Assembly: GCA_009930275.1 (NCBI GenBank) | Contig: RZYP01000015.1 | Location: forward strand, 1 to 36,480 | Reading direction: 5' to 3' | DNA from: Negativicutes bacterium | Lineage (GTDB): Bacteria > Bacillota_C > Negativicutes > Acidaminococcales > Acidaminococcaceae | Length of the DNA stretch: 36,480 nucleotides | Shown here: piece by piece, positions 15,580 through 23,063 of the stretch | Position numbering within the stretch: position 1 is the stretch's first letter | Layout of the letters: the number at the start of each line of letters is the position of its first letter | Position numbers and translations under genes: made by a program | The notes under the pieces: model-generated | What the model saw: the letters and a program-made list of their open reading frames with translations, nothing else | What the model was told of the DNA's origin: nothing | Database searches by the model: none

Positions 15580-16941
15580 TTACAATGCCGGTCGCCGTTT
15601 ATGCCAAGAAGTATGGCGCTGGTAGCAGGCGCCAAGTGCTATGATTTTTGTCTCGGCCAAGTGCGGTGAGCTTATCTGCAGACCAACAGGCAGCCCCGTT
15701 ACTGCATCAAAGCCCGCCGGAACCGTCATGGCGGGCAACCCTGCGTTCGTAAACGGCCCGCTGAAAAGCGGGTTGCCGGTATAATACCCTGCCGGCGGCA
15801 ACGAACAAGTTGAGGGTGTGATAATTACATCGACTTGCTCATATAATTGCAACATTTTTTCCCGGAAGACATGCCTGATCTGTTGGGCCTTCAAATAGTC
15901 CAAAGCACTCGTTTTGCTGCCAAAATTCAGCTGCGTAAGTGTATACTTGCCATATTTATCCCCCTTCGTCTCCATTTGTTCGCGATGATAAGCGGCAGCC
16001 TCGGAACACATTACTATATCATGCGCGGCAAAGGCTTCAGCCATCATGTCCGGCATTGTGATTTTCTTAAAAATAACACCCAGCTCTTTGAGTAATTCCT
16101 GCGCCTCAGTAAACCTTAAACTAATAATGGCATCCTCCGGCAGAAAGAAATCTTCCGGTACGCCGACTACCATGCCTTTGATATCATGCTTAAGCATTTT
16201 TTGCAGTGGCGGTGTGACTTCCCGTAACGACTTGGGGTCTCGCGCATCATAACCAAAAAGTTCCTCATTGATCAGTGCCGTGTCTTCGACGCTTTTGGTC
16301 ATCGCCCCCATATGGTCCAGGCTCCAACTGCAAGGAATAACGTTGTATCTGCTTATGCGGCCGTAGGTCGGTTTCAGGCAGGTAAGATTATTATAGGCTG
16401 AAGGTCTTAATAAGGACCCTACTGTCTGCGTTCCCAGCGCGAACATGGCCATTGAGGCTGCTACCGCCGCTCCTGAACCAGAGCTGGAGCCCCCTGGCGT
16501 ATGTTCAAGGTTCCAAGGATTCCTTGTTTTTTGCTCTCCCCACAAAAAAGCATATTCCGTCGTTGCAGTCTTACCGAGAAGAATCGCGCCTGCCGCTTCC
16601 AGCTTATCGATAACCGCTGCGTTCTCCTGTGGCACGAAATCCGGATTGACCTGAGAACCTGCGGCTGTCCTTACTCCCTTAGAATAATAAATGTCTTTCG
16701 CTCCATAGGGTATACCGTGCAATGGCCCCCGATACCTTCCCAGCATTATTTCTTTTTCCGCCTCAGCAGCCTGAGACATGGCTTTGTCAGCCAGAATGGT
16801 GACCCAGGCCTTGATGTCGCTTTCATGCTCTTCTATTTGCTTTATGCAGGCAGAAACCAGTTCTTTTGGTGAAATGGTTTTGCCTGCAATCATTCCGGCC
16901 GCTTTTGCTACAGTTAATTGTGCTATTTCTTTTTCGTTCAT
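15580..16941 (-). CDS. Amidase-signature family hydrolase
   Basis: A 453-residue amidase-signature enzyme, the GatA/AtzE/amidase superfamily. The catalytic Lys lies in GIPYGAKDIYY, the glycine/serine-rich block PGGSSSGSGAAVAA supplies the cis-Ser, and the nucleophile Ser lies in GTQTVGSLLRPSAYN, a variant of the common DTGGSIR. CLKPTYGRIS follows as usual. The frame is open to 17004, but the ATG at 16941 has GAGGAG upstream and starts MNEKEIAQLTVAKAAG; the extra N-terminus would be encoded by a terminator hairpin. There is no gatB or gatC nearby, so it is not the tRNA amidotransferase. With an ABC importer and a 46-residue ORF upstream, it probably hydrolyses an imported amide. Confidence 0.9.
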   Translation of the reverse strand: MNEKEIAQLTVAKAAGMIAGKTISPKELVSACIKQIEEHESDIKAWVTILADKAMSQAAEAEKEIMLGRYRGPLHGIPYGAKDIYYSKGVRTAAGSQVNPDFVPQENAAVIDKLEAAGAILLGKTATTEYAFLWGEQKTRNPWNLEHTPGGSSSGSGAAVAASMAMFALGTQTVGSLLRPSAYNNLTCLKPTYGRISRYNVIPCSWSLDHMGAMTKSVEDTALINEELFGYDARDPKSLREVTPPLQKMLKHDIKGMVVGVPEDFFLPEDAIISLRFTEAQELLKELGVIFKKITMPDMMAEAFAAHDIVMCSEAAAYHREQMETKGDKYGKYTLTQLNFGSKTSALDYLKAQQIRHVFREKMLQLYEQVDVIITPSTCSLPPAGYYTGNPLFSGPFTNAGLPAMTVPAGFDAVTGLPVGLQISSPHLAETKIIALGACYQRHTSWHKRRPAL

Positions 16942-16954
16942 TTTTTGCTCCTCT

Positions 16955-16997
16955 AAAAAAGATAACGAGGTTCGGGCGCTCACGCCTAAACCTCGTT
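16955..16997 (-). terminator. Intrinsic terminator/attenuator between small ORF and amidase
   Basis: On the minus strand, AACGAGGTT pairs with AACCTCGTT (9 bp) with an inner GGCG/CGCC stem (16997-16964). It is followed by six T (16960-16955), which directly touch the amidase ribosome binding site GAGGAG. It begins four bases after the small ORF stop codon. It should reduce, or conditionally gate, transcription into the amidase and LysR genes. Confidence 0.75.
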
Positions 16998-17000
16998 GTT

Positions 17001-17141
17001 TCATTCGGGCTCTGTTCTTATATCAAGCTGGAAATTACGAACTAATTTCAATTCTTGTCTATATTTCTGCAAATATTTCTTTAATATTTCTTCATCACTA
17101 TCGTATTTCCCTTTAAGGGCTGCGAAATCCGCGCTGTCCAT
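17001..17141 (-). CDS. Small protein (46 aa), possible amidase accessory subunit
   Basis: An ATG frame of 46 codons encoding an acidic/basic, probably helical peptide that starts MDSADFAALKGKYDSDEEIL and ends NFQLDIRTEPE. AGAGGGG lies about six bases before the ATG. It lies 22 bp behind the transporter lipoprotein gene and just before the amidase gene. Amidases such as AtzE work with a small helical partner (AtzG, DUF4089), and GatA with GatC; size, position and the Glu-Pro-containing end fit such a role, but no clear family motif is visible. An alternative reading is a leader peptide, because a terminator hairpin begins four bases after its stop. Confidence 0.55.
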   Translation of the reverse strand: MDSADFAALKGKYDSDEEILKKYLQKYRQELKLVRNFQLDIRTEPE

Positions 17142-17163
17142 TTTAACCCCTCTTTTACTTTCA

Positions 17164-18147
17164 TTAATTAAAACTGGCATCTACCATTTCATTGAAAGGA
17201 ATGTCCTGCTTGATATGTCCGATAAATTTCTGGACATCCATAGCGTTTTTATAAGCTTTTTCCGTTATTTTCCCGTTAGGAAGGTATACATTGCTGTCAA
17301 TCATTCTCTGCACTGCCATCTCCACTGCTTTGGGATCCATGTTCGGAAATTCTTTTTTAGCTATCTCTTTAGCTTTGGCGGGATCTTTATGAATTTTATC
17401 CAAAGCCATATCCATGGCCTGAACAAAACGTTTAACCATGTCAGGATTATCCTTTATTGTTTTGACCGCAGTATTGACGGTGGAGAAGGCGAAATCCGGA
17501 TAAACCTTGGTGAAATCATAAACCATATCCAGACCCTGCATCATACCTTGGGAAGCTATTGGTTCATAGCAAACTGCAAAATCGGCCTGCTTAGCCAGAA
17601 CCGGTCCTATTTCCGAATTGTTTTGCACTTCTTTCACCATTACGTCTTTGTCTATCTCGATACCGTTATCAATCATCAGCTTTCTGAAAACCGTATTATG
17701 CGTTGAAGGTGCCAGCCCGGTAATTACCGTTTTACCTTTGAAATCAGCAGGGGAGGAAACTGTTGTTCCTTTTTTCCCAAGAACCCACACTGGTGCGCCG
17801 TTAGCTACCGAACTTATTGCTCTGGCCTGCCCGCCCTTTTCTTTGGCAAAGGCTACATGCTCAGGGCCGTGAATGGAAAACTGCGATTCACCTGATAATA
17901 CTGAAGCTAAAGCAACAGGACCGCTACCGGCAGCTTTGACCGACACAACCTTAATATTATTCTTCTCAAAATAGCCTTCGTTTTGCGCAACATACAAAGG
18001 TAAGTACAGAAGCGAATGAAAAGCCTCCGTCACCTTGACTTCATCAACTTTTTTCGCCGTTGTCTTAGTATCCGTGCCTCCGCCGCAAGCGGTGAGCAAC
18101 ATTGAACAGGCAAGCAGTGCGGTTGCAAATAAATGTTTTTTCTTCAT
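17164..18147 (-). CDS. ABC transporter substrate-binding lipoprotein (NMT1/SsuA-like)
   Basis: A 327-residue extracytoplasmic binding protein. A type II signal peptide with lipobox LLTAC (lipidated Cys at about residue 21) anchors it in the membrane. The body matches the NMT1/THI5-like, SsuA/TauA group: EAFHSLLYLPLYVAQNEGYFEKN near the start, a GPVALASVLSGESQF block, then VFRKLMIDNGI and the late VKRFVQAMDMALDKI. Known members carry aliphatic sulfonates, taurine, nitrate, or thiamine-pyrimidine precursors. It is the third gene of an ATPase-permease-lipoprotein unit. The downstream amidase suggests an amide-containing ligand, but the ligand cannot be assigned. Confidence 0.9.
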   Translation of the reverse strand: MKKKHLFATALLACSMLLTACGGGTDTKTTAKKVDEVKVTEAFHSLLYLPLYVAQNEGYFEKNNIKVVSVKAAGSGPVALASVLSGESQFSIHGPEHVAFAKEKGGQARAISSVANGAPVWVLGKKGTTVSSPADFKGKTVITGLAPSTHNTVFRKLMIDNGIEIDKDVMVKEVQNNSEIGPVLAKQADFAVCYEPIASQGMMQGLDMVYDFTKVYPDFAFSTVNTAVKTIKDNPDMVKRFVQAMDMALDKIHKDPAKAKEIAKKEFPNMDPKAVEMAVQRMIDSNVYLPNGKITEKAYKNAMDVQKFIGHIKQDIPFNEMVDASFN

Positions 18148-18187
18148 ATTTCTTCCCTCTCCCTATAATAATTTATGCAGATAAATT

Positions 18188-19060
18188 TTAATTAGAACCA
18201 AGGCCGGCACCAGATTTTTCTGGGTTCCATGGTAATAATTTTTTCTCGGCATAGCCGACAAGCGAATATAACGAAATTGCCAATATCACCAACATAATGA
18301 CGCCAACCCAGACAGCCGGCAGATTAAACAAATTACCTTCTACAAAAACCATATGTCCCAGACCCCTGTCGGAAGAAATGAATTCCCCACCTATGACCGA
18401 AACTAGGGATAACCCGATATTGATGCGGAATGCAGATATTATCCACGGCAACGACGCAGGAATAATTATTTTTGTAAAAATCTGCGTTCTGGTTGCACCG
18501 AAAGAGCGCATCAGATTAATCTGACTCTCTTCTATCTGATGAGTTGCCTGGTATGCAGATAATAGCGCGACAACAAAAGTGGAAATCGTGGCCAGCACTA
18601 TTTTGGAAAAAATATCGGTGCCGAACCAAATAACAATCATCGGAGCAAGGGCAATTTTCGGCACGCCGTTCAAAGCCACCGCAAAAGGATCAATCACCTT
18701 GGCAAAACCTTTGAAGTACCAGAGTAAAAGGCCACAGGCCGAACCAAGCAGGCTGCCAATCAAAAAACCTACGATTGTGGCATAAAGTGTAGCCGATACA
18801 TCCTTGAAAAGTTGACCGCTGGTCACCATAGCCACACCAACGCGCCAGATTGCTGAAGGCGACCCCATTAAAAAACTGTCAATTGCGCCTTGTCTGACGC
18901 CGAATTCCCATAAAGCAAGAATGCCAGCTACAATAACAAGGCGCGCTCCTGCAAGCTTCAAGGATGCCAATGTTTTTGCATATTTACTGCGTTTAAGAAA
19001 ATCTTGTTCATAATTACTTTTTTCCAGCTTAACAATACCGCCAACGATAGCATCAGCCAT
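18188..19060 (-). CDS. ABC transporter permease (SsuC/TauC-like)
   Basis: A 290-residue inner-membrane permease of the SsuC/TauC/ThiX type. About six transmembrane segments can be seen, starting near residue 35. The cytoplasmic EAA-type coupling loop is present as MRSFGATRTQIFTKIIIPASLPWIISAFRI (around residues 185-215). The N-terminal ~30 residues are charged and cytoplasmic. Its start overlaps the ATPase gene end by 8 nt, indicating tight coupling. Together with the neighbouring ATPase and lipoprotein it forms one importer. Confidence 0.92.
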   Translation of the reverse strand: MADAIVGGIVKLEKSNYEQDFLKRSKYAKTLASLKLAGARLVIVAGILALWEFGVRQGAIDSFLMGSPSAIWRVGVAMVTSGQLFKDVSATLYATIVGFLIGSLLGSACGLLLWYFKGFAKVIDPFAVALNGVPKIALAPMIVIWFGTDIFSKIVLATISTFVVALLSAYQATHQIEESQINLMRSFGATRTQIFTKIIIPASLPWIISAFRINIGLSLVSVIGGEFISSDRGLGHMVFVEGNLFNLPAVWVGVIMLVILAISLYSLVGYAEKKLLPWNPEKSGAGLGSN

Positions 19061-19850
19061 TAGCTACGCCTCCCATCTGAATATCGAGCTCGTCCCATAT
19101 CAAATTGAAATATTCTTTGAACCTACTGTCCAATCTTGCTTTCATGACCGAGCCATGCTGCTTTGACAGTCCTATATCGTAGATGTTTTTTACGCTAGTA
19201 GGACGCTTGCTCATAACTGCCACCCTGTCTGAGAGAGCAACGGCTTCTTCAATGTCGTGGGTAATCATAACACAAGTCTTACGCTCATTGCGCAAAATCG
19301 ATAAGATTTCATCTTCCAGAACAAGCCTTGTCTGATAATCCAATGCTGAGAAGGGTTCGTCTAACAGAATAACATCAGGATTTGTTGCCAGTGTGCGGAT
19401 TAAAGCCACTCTTTGTCGCATACCACCTGACAGCATTGCCGGATAAGAGTCCCGGAAGTTCTCCAAATTATATTTCTTTAAATACTCCATGGCAATCAGT
19501 TCGCGGGTTCCCCTGGGAACATTTAGTATTTCTAAACCCAGTGTGACATTCTCTAAAACAGTGCGCCAGGGAAGCAACAGGTCCTTCTGCATCATGTAGC
19601 CAATGTGACCTACAGTGTCCTGTACCTTTTGGGAATTTACCAACACCTGGCCTTCGTTAGGCTCCATCAAGCCGGCAATCATGTTGAAAATCGTACTTTT
19701 GCCGCAGCCGCTTGGTCCAATGATGGTGAAAAATTCCTGTTCTTTAACCACCAGGTTGATGCCGGAAAGGACCCTTATAACGTCTCCGGATGGATGTAAA
19801 AACGATTTGTAGACATCCTCGATAGTTATAACCGCCTTGCTTTCTACCAA
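19053..19850 (-). CDS. ABC transporter ATP-binding protein (SsuB/TauB-like)
   Basis: The importer's ATPase, 265 residues from the chosen start. Walker A is IIGPSGCGKST, the Q-loop region MMQKDLLLPWRTV is typical of nitrate/taurine-type ATPases, the signature is MLSGGMRQRVALIR, Walker B is VILLDEPFSALD, and the H-loop is CVMITHDIEEA. The frame is open to 19913, but that N-terminus would be encoded by a terminator hairpin. I prefer the TTG at 19850, which follows AAGGGGTGG; the GTG at 19859 is inside that ribosome binding site. A rare start codon plus an upstream terminator suggests restrained expression. It is the first gene of the transporter-amidase operon. Confidence 0.9.
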   Translation of the reverse strand: MVESKAVITIEDVYKSFLHPSGDVIRVLSGINLVVKEQEFFTIIGPSGCGKSTIFNMIAGLMEPNEGQVLVNSQKVQDTVGHIGYMMQKDLLLPWRTVLENVTLGLEILNVPRGTRELIAMEYLKKYNLENFRDSYPAMLSGGMRQRVALIRTLATNPDVILLDEPFSALDYQTRLVLEDEILSILRNERKTCVMITHDIEEAVALSDRVAVMSKRPTSVKNIYDIGLSKQHGSVMKARLDSRFKEYFNLIWDELDIQMGGVANG

Positions 19851-19867
19851 TGAACCCACCCCTTTCC

Positions 19868-19907
19868 AAAAAAAAGGTGCCGCAGGAAAAATTCCTGCAG
19901 CACCTTT
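19868..19907 (-). terminator. Leader terminator immediately before the ABC operon
   Basis: On the minus strand a 15-bp stem with one mismatch (AAAGGTGC, t, GCAGGAA against TTCCTGC, g, GCACCTTT) is followed by eight T. It ends within ~12 bp of the AAGGGG ribosome binding site of the ATPase gene and within ~30 bp of the strong promoter start. It looks like an attenuator, or the end of a very short RNA. Confidence 0.75.
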
Positions 19908-19939
19908 GCTCAATAGTTTTATTTATATGTCTTGCGGTT

Positions 19940-19968
19940 AGTATATTGTTTTCGATGTCTTTTGTCAA
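19940..19968 (-). promoter_or_regulatory. Near-consensus promoter of ABC operon (proximal)
   Basis: On the minus strand, TTGACA (19968-19963), a 17-bp spacer, and TATACT (19945-19940). Transcription would start near 19933 and meet the terminator hairpin about 25-30 nt later. Confidence 0.75.
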
Positions 19969-19986
19969 ATTCTTTTTTTGCATATG

Positions 19987-20016
19987 TTTATACCAATTCG
20001 GTGATAAACTTGTCAA
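19987..20016 (-). promoter_or_regulatory. Second promoter of ABC operon (distal)
   Basis: On the minus strand, TTGACA (20016-20011), an 18-bp spacer, and TATAAA (19992-19987). It stands in tandem 47 bp upstream of the proximal promoter and just after the tRNA gene. Confidence 0.6.
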
Positions 20017-20037
20017 AAGTGCTTTTAGACAAAAAAA

Positions 20038-20113
20038 TGGTGATCCACCCGCGACTCGAACGCGGGACACCCTGATTAAAAGTCAGGTGCTCTACCGACT
20101 GAGCTAGTGGATC
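20038..20113 (-). tRNA. tRNA-Lys (anticodon TTT)
   Basis: A complete 76-nt cloverleaf on the minus strand. The acceptor stem is GATCCAC/GTGGATC, the D arm has GCTC/GAGC, and the anticodon arm CCTGA/TCAGG holds the loop CTTTTAA (anticodon TTT). The T arm is CCGCG-TTCGAGT-CGCGG, with an encoded ACCA 3' end. Seven T follow directly, which may help end transcription. It decodes AAA/AAG lysine codons. Confidence 0.97.
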
Positions 20114-20145
20114 ACGTAAGTTATTCCTTAAGGAACAACATTAGT

Positions 20146-20174
20146 AGTATACAGAAATTCCAGGGGTTTGTCAA
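20146..20174 (-). promoter_or_regulatory. tRNA-Lys promoter
   Basis: On the minus strand, a perfect TTGACA (20174-20169), a 17-bp spacer and TATACT (20151-20146), about 33 bp before the mature tRNA 5' end. An 8-bp inverted repeat, GGGTTTGT/ACAAACCC, overlaps the -35 box but has no T-run after it. I see no separate classic terminator for purA. Confidence 0.85.
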
Positions 20175-20242
20175 GACAATTTTCAACAAACCCTCGGATA
20201 ACTGCAATTATTCAATAATTTATTATAATTTATGGATGCTTT

Positions 20243-21532
20243 TTACAGCAATTCCTTGAGAACTATTGTTTGCTGGCGGCCTGCACCAACGGAAACAATA
20301 CCTAACTCTACGCCTACAATCTCGCTGAGACGCTCCAGATATTTGCGTGCGTTTAACGGCAGCTCTTCATAGGAACGAATGCCGGTAATGTCAGTCATCC
20401 AACCATCGAATTCCTCGTAAACAGGTTCGACCTGGGCGAGAACTTTCAAGCTGGCAGGAATGTGTTTGATTTCCTGGCCTTCATATTTATAGGCGACACA
20501 CATTTTTATTTTCGGCATCTTGTCAAGAATATCGAGGCGTGTAATCGCAAGGTAATCCAAGCTGTTCAGCCTTGCTGCAGTTCTCACCATAACAGCATCC
20601 AGCCAGCCGCAGCGGCGGGCGCGTCCGGTGACAGTACCGTACTCATGCCCTGTTTCGCGCATATAATTTCCCGGTCCATCGGTATCAAGCAGCTCGGTAA
20701 CGAATGGGCCTTCACCAACACGGGTGGTGTACGCCTTCACGACGCCGACAACATGGTCGATATCTCTAGGTCCGACGCCGCTGCCTGTGGTGGCATTGCC
20801 GGCCGTAGGATTAGAGCTTGTTACATAAGGGTAAGTGCCGTGATCGATGTCAAGGAACGTAGCCTGCGCACCTTCAAACAAAACTGTTTTACCGCTGGCA
20901 AAAACTTCGTCAAGAGCAGCACCGGTATCAGTAACGTATGGACGAAGCTGATCCGCAAATTCAGTGAATTCCTTCAGCATCTGATCATAATCGAACGGCT
21001 CGCCGCCATAAATTTTGCTAATAATAGCGTTCTTGGCGTCAAGTTGTACCTTTAATTTTTCCGCAAAAATTTCCGGATCAATCAAATCACACATACGGAT
21101 GCCGGTACGAGCGACCTTGTCCATATAACACGGCCCGATGCCGCCTTTAGTTGTACCTATTTTGTTTGTGCCGAGAGCAGCTTCCTGCAATTCGTCAAGA
21201 CGCGCATGATACGGCAGCACAACATGAGCACGGTCGGAAATAAGAATGCGGCTGATGTCCACACCTTTTTCCTTGATATCATGGATTTCTTTCAAAACAA
21301 CGCCTGGATTAATGACCACGCCGTTGCCCAAGAAACAGGTTTTCCCATGATAAAGGATGCCGGATGGCAACAAACGCAGCTTATAAGCAACATCATCTAC
21401 AACAACAGTATGCCCGGCATTGGAACCACCGGAATAACGAACAACTACATCAGCTTTTTGCGCCAAATAATCTACAATCTTGCCCTTACCCTCGTCGCCC
21501 CACTGTGAGCCGATTACTACAACTGATGGCAT
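20243..21532 (-). CDS. purA: Adenylosuccinate synthetase
   Basis: PurA makes adenylosuccinate from IMP, aspartate and GTP, the first committed step from IMP to AMP. The 429-residue length is standard. The N-terminal GTP-binding loop is GSQWGDEGKGKIVDYLA with the catalytic Asp and Lys; GNGVVINPGVVLKEI, QATFLDIDHGTYPYVTSSN and the late TTRVGEGPFVTEL are classic. The ATG has GGAGGA a few bases before it. It follows purB by 12 bp in the same direction, so the two AMP-branch enzymes form an operon. In Bacillus, purA likewise lies downstream of dnaB (dnaC); here purB is placed between. Confidence 0.98.
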   Translation of the reverse strand: MPSVVVIGSQWGDEGKGKIVDYLAQKADVVVRYSGGSNAGHTVVVDDVAYKLRLLPSGILYHGKTCFLGNGVVINPGVVLKEIHDIKEKGVDISRILISDRAHVVLPYHARLDELQEAALGTNKIGTTKGGIGPCYMDKVARTGIRMCDLIDPEIFAEKLKVQLDAKNAIISKIYGGEPFDYDQMLKEFTEFADQLRPYVTDTGAALDEVFASGKTVLFEGAQATFLDIDHGTYPYVTSSNPTAGNATTGSGVGPRDIDHVVGVVKAYTTRVGEGPFVTELLDTDGPGNYMRETGHEYGTVTGRARRCGWLDAVMVRTAARLNSLDYLAITRLDILDKMPKIKMCVAYKYEGQEIKHIPASLKVLAQVEPVYEEFDGWMTDITGIRSYEELPLNARKYLERLSEIVGVELGIVSVGAGRQQTIVLKELL

Positions 21533-21544
21533 AAGAGTTCCTCC

Positions 21545-22837
21545 TTATAGGCCAAATCTGGCCATAATCAAATCGATATGTTTCAACATAGGCTTAGGAT
21601 CGAAGCAATGGTCAATCTCTTCAACGTTCAGATATTTCTTAATATCTTCGTCGAGTTTTACATTGGTTTTGAAATCCGCGCCTTCCAGCCAGCGAGCCAT
21701 GGCATTGCGTTGTACCCACTTGTAAGCATCTTCGCGGAAAACGCCTTTGCCCACGAGTGCGGTGAGAAGATTCTGGCTGAAAATCAAGCCGCCGGTCTTA
21801 TTCATATTCGCAATCATAGCGTCAGGGTATACCAAAAGCTTATCAATAATATTCGTGAACTTGCGCAGCATATGGTCCAAAGCAATTGTGCTGTCCGGCA
21901 GAATTACGCGTTCCACTGAAGAATGGGAAATATCACGTTCATGCCAAAGAGCAACGTTTTCCATAGCAGCCAAAGCATTACCGCGTAAGATACGCGCCAT
22001 GCCAGATACTTTTTCGCAGGTAATAGGATTACGTTTGTGCGGCATAGCTGAAGAACCTTTTTGACCGGGAGCGAAATATTCTTCTGCTTCGCGGATGTCC
22101 GTACGCTGGAGATTACGGATTTCCGTCGCCATTTTGTCGAGTGAGCAGCCGATGATGGCCAAAGTTGAAAGGAAATAGGCATGTCTATCGCGCTGAATAA
22201 CCTGAGTAGCTAATTTAACAGGTTTAAGATCTAATTTTTCGCAGACATATTGCTCAATGAAAGGGTCGATATTGGAATAAGTGCCGACAGCGCCAGAAAG
22301 CTTGCCGACAGCCACTGATGCCCGTGCCTCTTCCAGTCTTCTGATATTGCGTTCGGTCTCATCCATCCACAGTGCGAATTTCAAACCAAGCGTCATCGGT
22401 TCCGCATGGATACCATGTGTACGTCCGATCATGACGGTGTATTTATGCTCTGCCGCACGTCGACGCAAAACAGCATGGAATTTTTTCAGCAATTCCAGAA
22501 GAATATCTGTAGCCTGCATCATCATAACACCTAATGCAGTATCTTTAACGTCACTGGAAGTAAGTCCTTTATGAATATATTTAGAAGCATCACCTACATA
22601 TTCACCGACAGCAGTTACGAAAGAAATGATGTCATGGTTGGTAACGGCTTCGATTTCATGGATTCTTTCTAAACGGAAATCTGACTTAGTCTGAATGTCC
22701 TTTAAAGCGTCGTCAGGAACGATGCCCAATTTGTTCATCGCCTCACAAGCAAGGATTTCCACCTTCAGCATTGTTCGGAATTCATTCTCTTCCGTCCAGA
22801 TGGCGCCCATCTCAGGGCTGGTATAACGGTTAATCAC
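21545..22837 (-). CDS. purB: Adenylosuccinate lyase
   Basis: PurB splits adenylosuccinate to AMP and fumarate and also acts on SAICAR in the main purine pathway. 430 residues from the GTG at 22837. The fumarase/aspartase superfamily signature GSSAMPHKRNPITCEKVSG is present, with the catalytic His-containing TSSDVKDTALGV and IGRTHGIHAEPMTLG blocks. I chose GTG 22837 because the protein then begins VINRYTSPEMGAIW as in homologues and GGGGGA lies six bases upstream; the frame is open to 22867. The first gene of a purB-purA unit. Confidence 0.97.
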   Translation of the reverse strand: MINRYTSPEMGAIWTEENEFRTMLKVEILACEAMNKLGIVPDDALKDIQTKSDFRLERIHEIEAVTNHDIISFVTAVGEYVGDASKYIHKGLTSSDVKDTALGVMMMQATDILLELLKKFHAVLRRRAAEHKYTVMIGRTHGIHAEPMTLGLKFALWMDETERNIRRLEEARASVAVGKLSGAVGTYSNIDPFIEQYVCEKLDLKPVKLATQVIQRDRHAYFLSTLAIIGCSLDKMATEIRNLQRTDIREAEEYFAPGQKGSSAMPHKRNPITCEKVSGMARILRGNALAAMENVALWHERDISHSSVERVILPDSTIALDHMLRKFTNIIDKLLVYPDAMIANMNKTGGLIFSQNLLTALVGKGVFREDAYKWVQRNAMARWLEGADFKTNVKLDEDIKKYLNVEEIDHCFDPKPMLKHIDLIMARFGL

Positions 22838-22930
22838 AATAGTTCCCCCTATTAGTGTTCTATACATTTAAAAGCATCGGTAAGCAATCCGCAAACAAAA
22901 AAAGACAAAAGCGCGGACGGCACCAAAGAT

Positions 22931-22959
22931 ATTTTAGCATTTTAGCCCTCTTGACGCAA
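22931..22959 (-). promoter_or_regulatory. Candidate purBA promoter
   Basis: On the minus strand, TTGCGT (22959-22954), a 17-bp spacer and TAAAAT (22936-22931), about 90 bp before the purB start. No purine riboswitch or PurR-box pair is obvious in the leader. Confidence 0.45.
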
Positions 22960-23025
22960 GAGTTTCGAACAATTATACTATAGTTTTTAAAAATATTCGG
23001 TATATCACTTTCGTGCCTCAATAGG

Positions 23026-23061
23026 AAAAACCACTTGAGAATAAGCTCTCAAGCGGTTTTT
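23026..23061. terminator. Terminator after dnaB
   Basis: A 15-bp stem AAAAACCACTTGAGA / TCTCAAGCGGTTTTT with one mismatch and a 6-base loop starts two bases after the dnaB stop. It ends the yybS-gdpP-rplI-dnaB transcript on the minus strand; the stem's own T-rich arm supplies the tail. Confidence 0.85.
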
Positions 23062-23063
23062 GC

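Noticed and set aside
16941..17004. Longer amidase N-terminus starting at the ATG overlapping the small ORF stop
   Set aside because: The extra 21 residues would be encoded by a terminator hairpin and T-run; the internal ATG has GAGGAG and fits amidase homologues.
16996..17706. Plus-strand 236-codon open frame
   Set aside because: It lies opposite the lipoprotein and the small ORF, has no ribosome binding site, and its product has no recognisable domain, while the minus strand encodes a clear binding protein.
19850..20037. TPP or other known riboswitch before the NMT1-type importer
   Set aside because: The leader lacks the conserved CTGAGA-type and distal blocks of the TPP element; only a simple terminator hairpin is visible.
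20462..21055. Plus-strand 197-codon open frame
   Set aside because: It is entirely antisense to purA, whose motifs are unambiguous.
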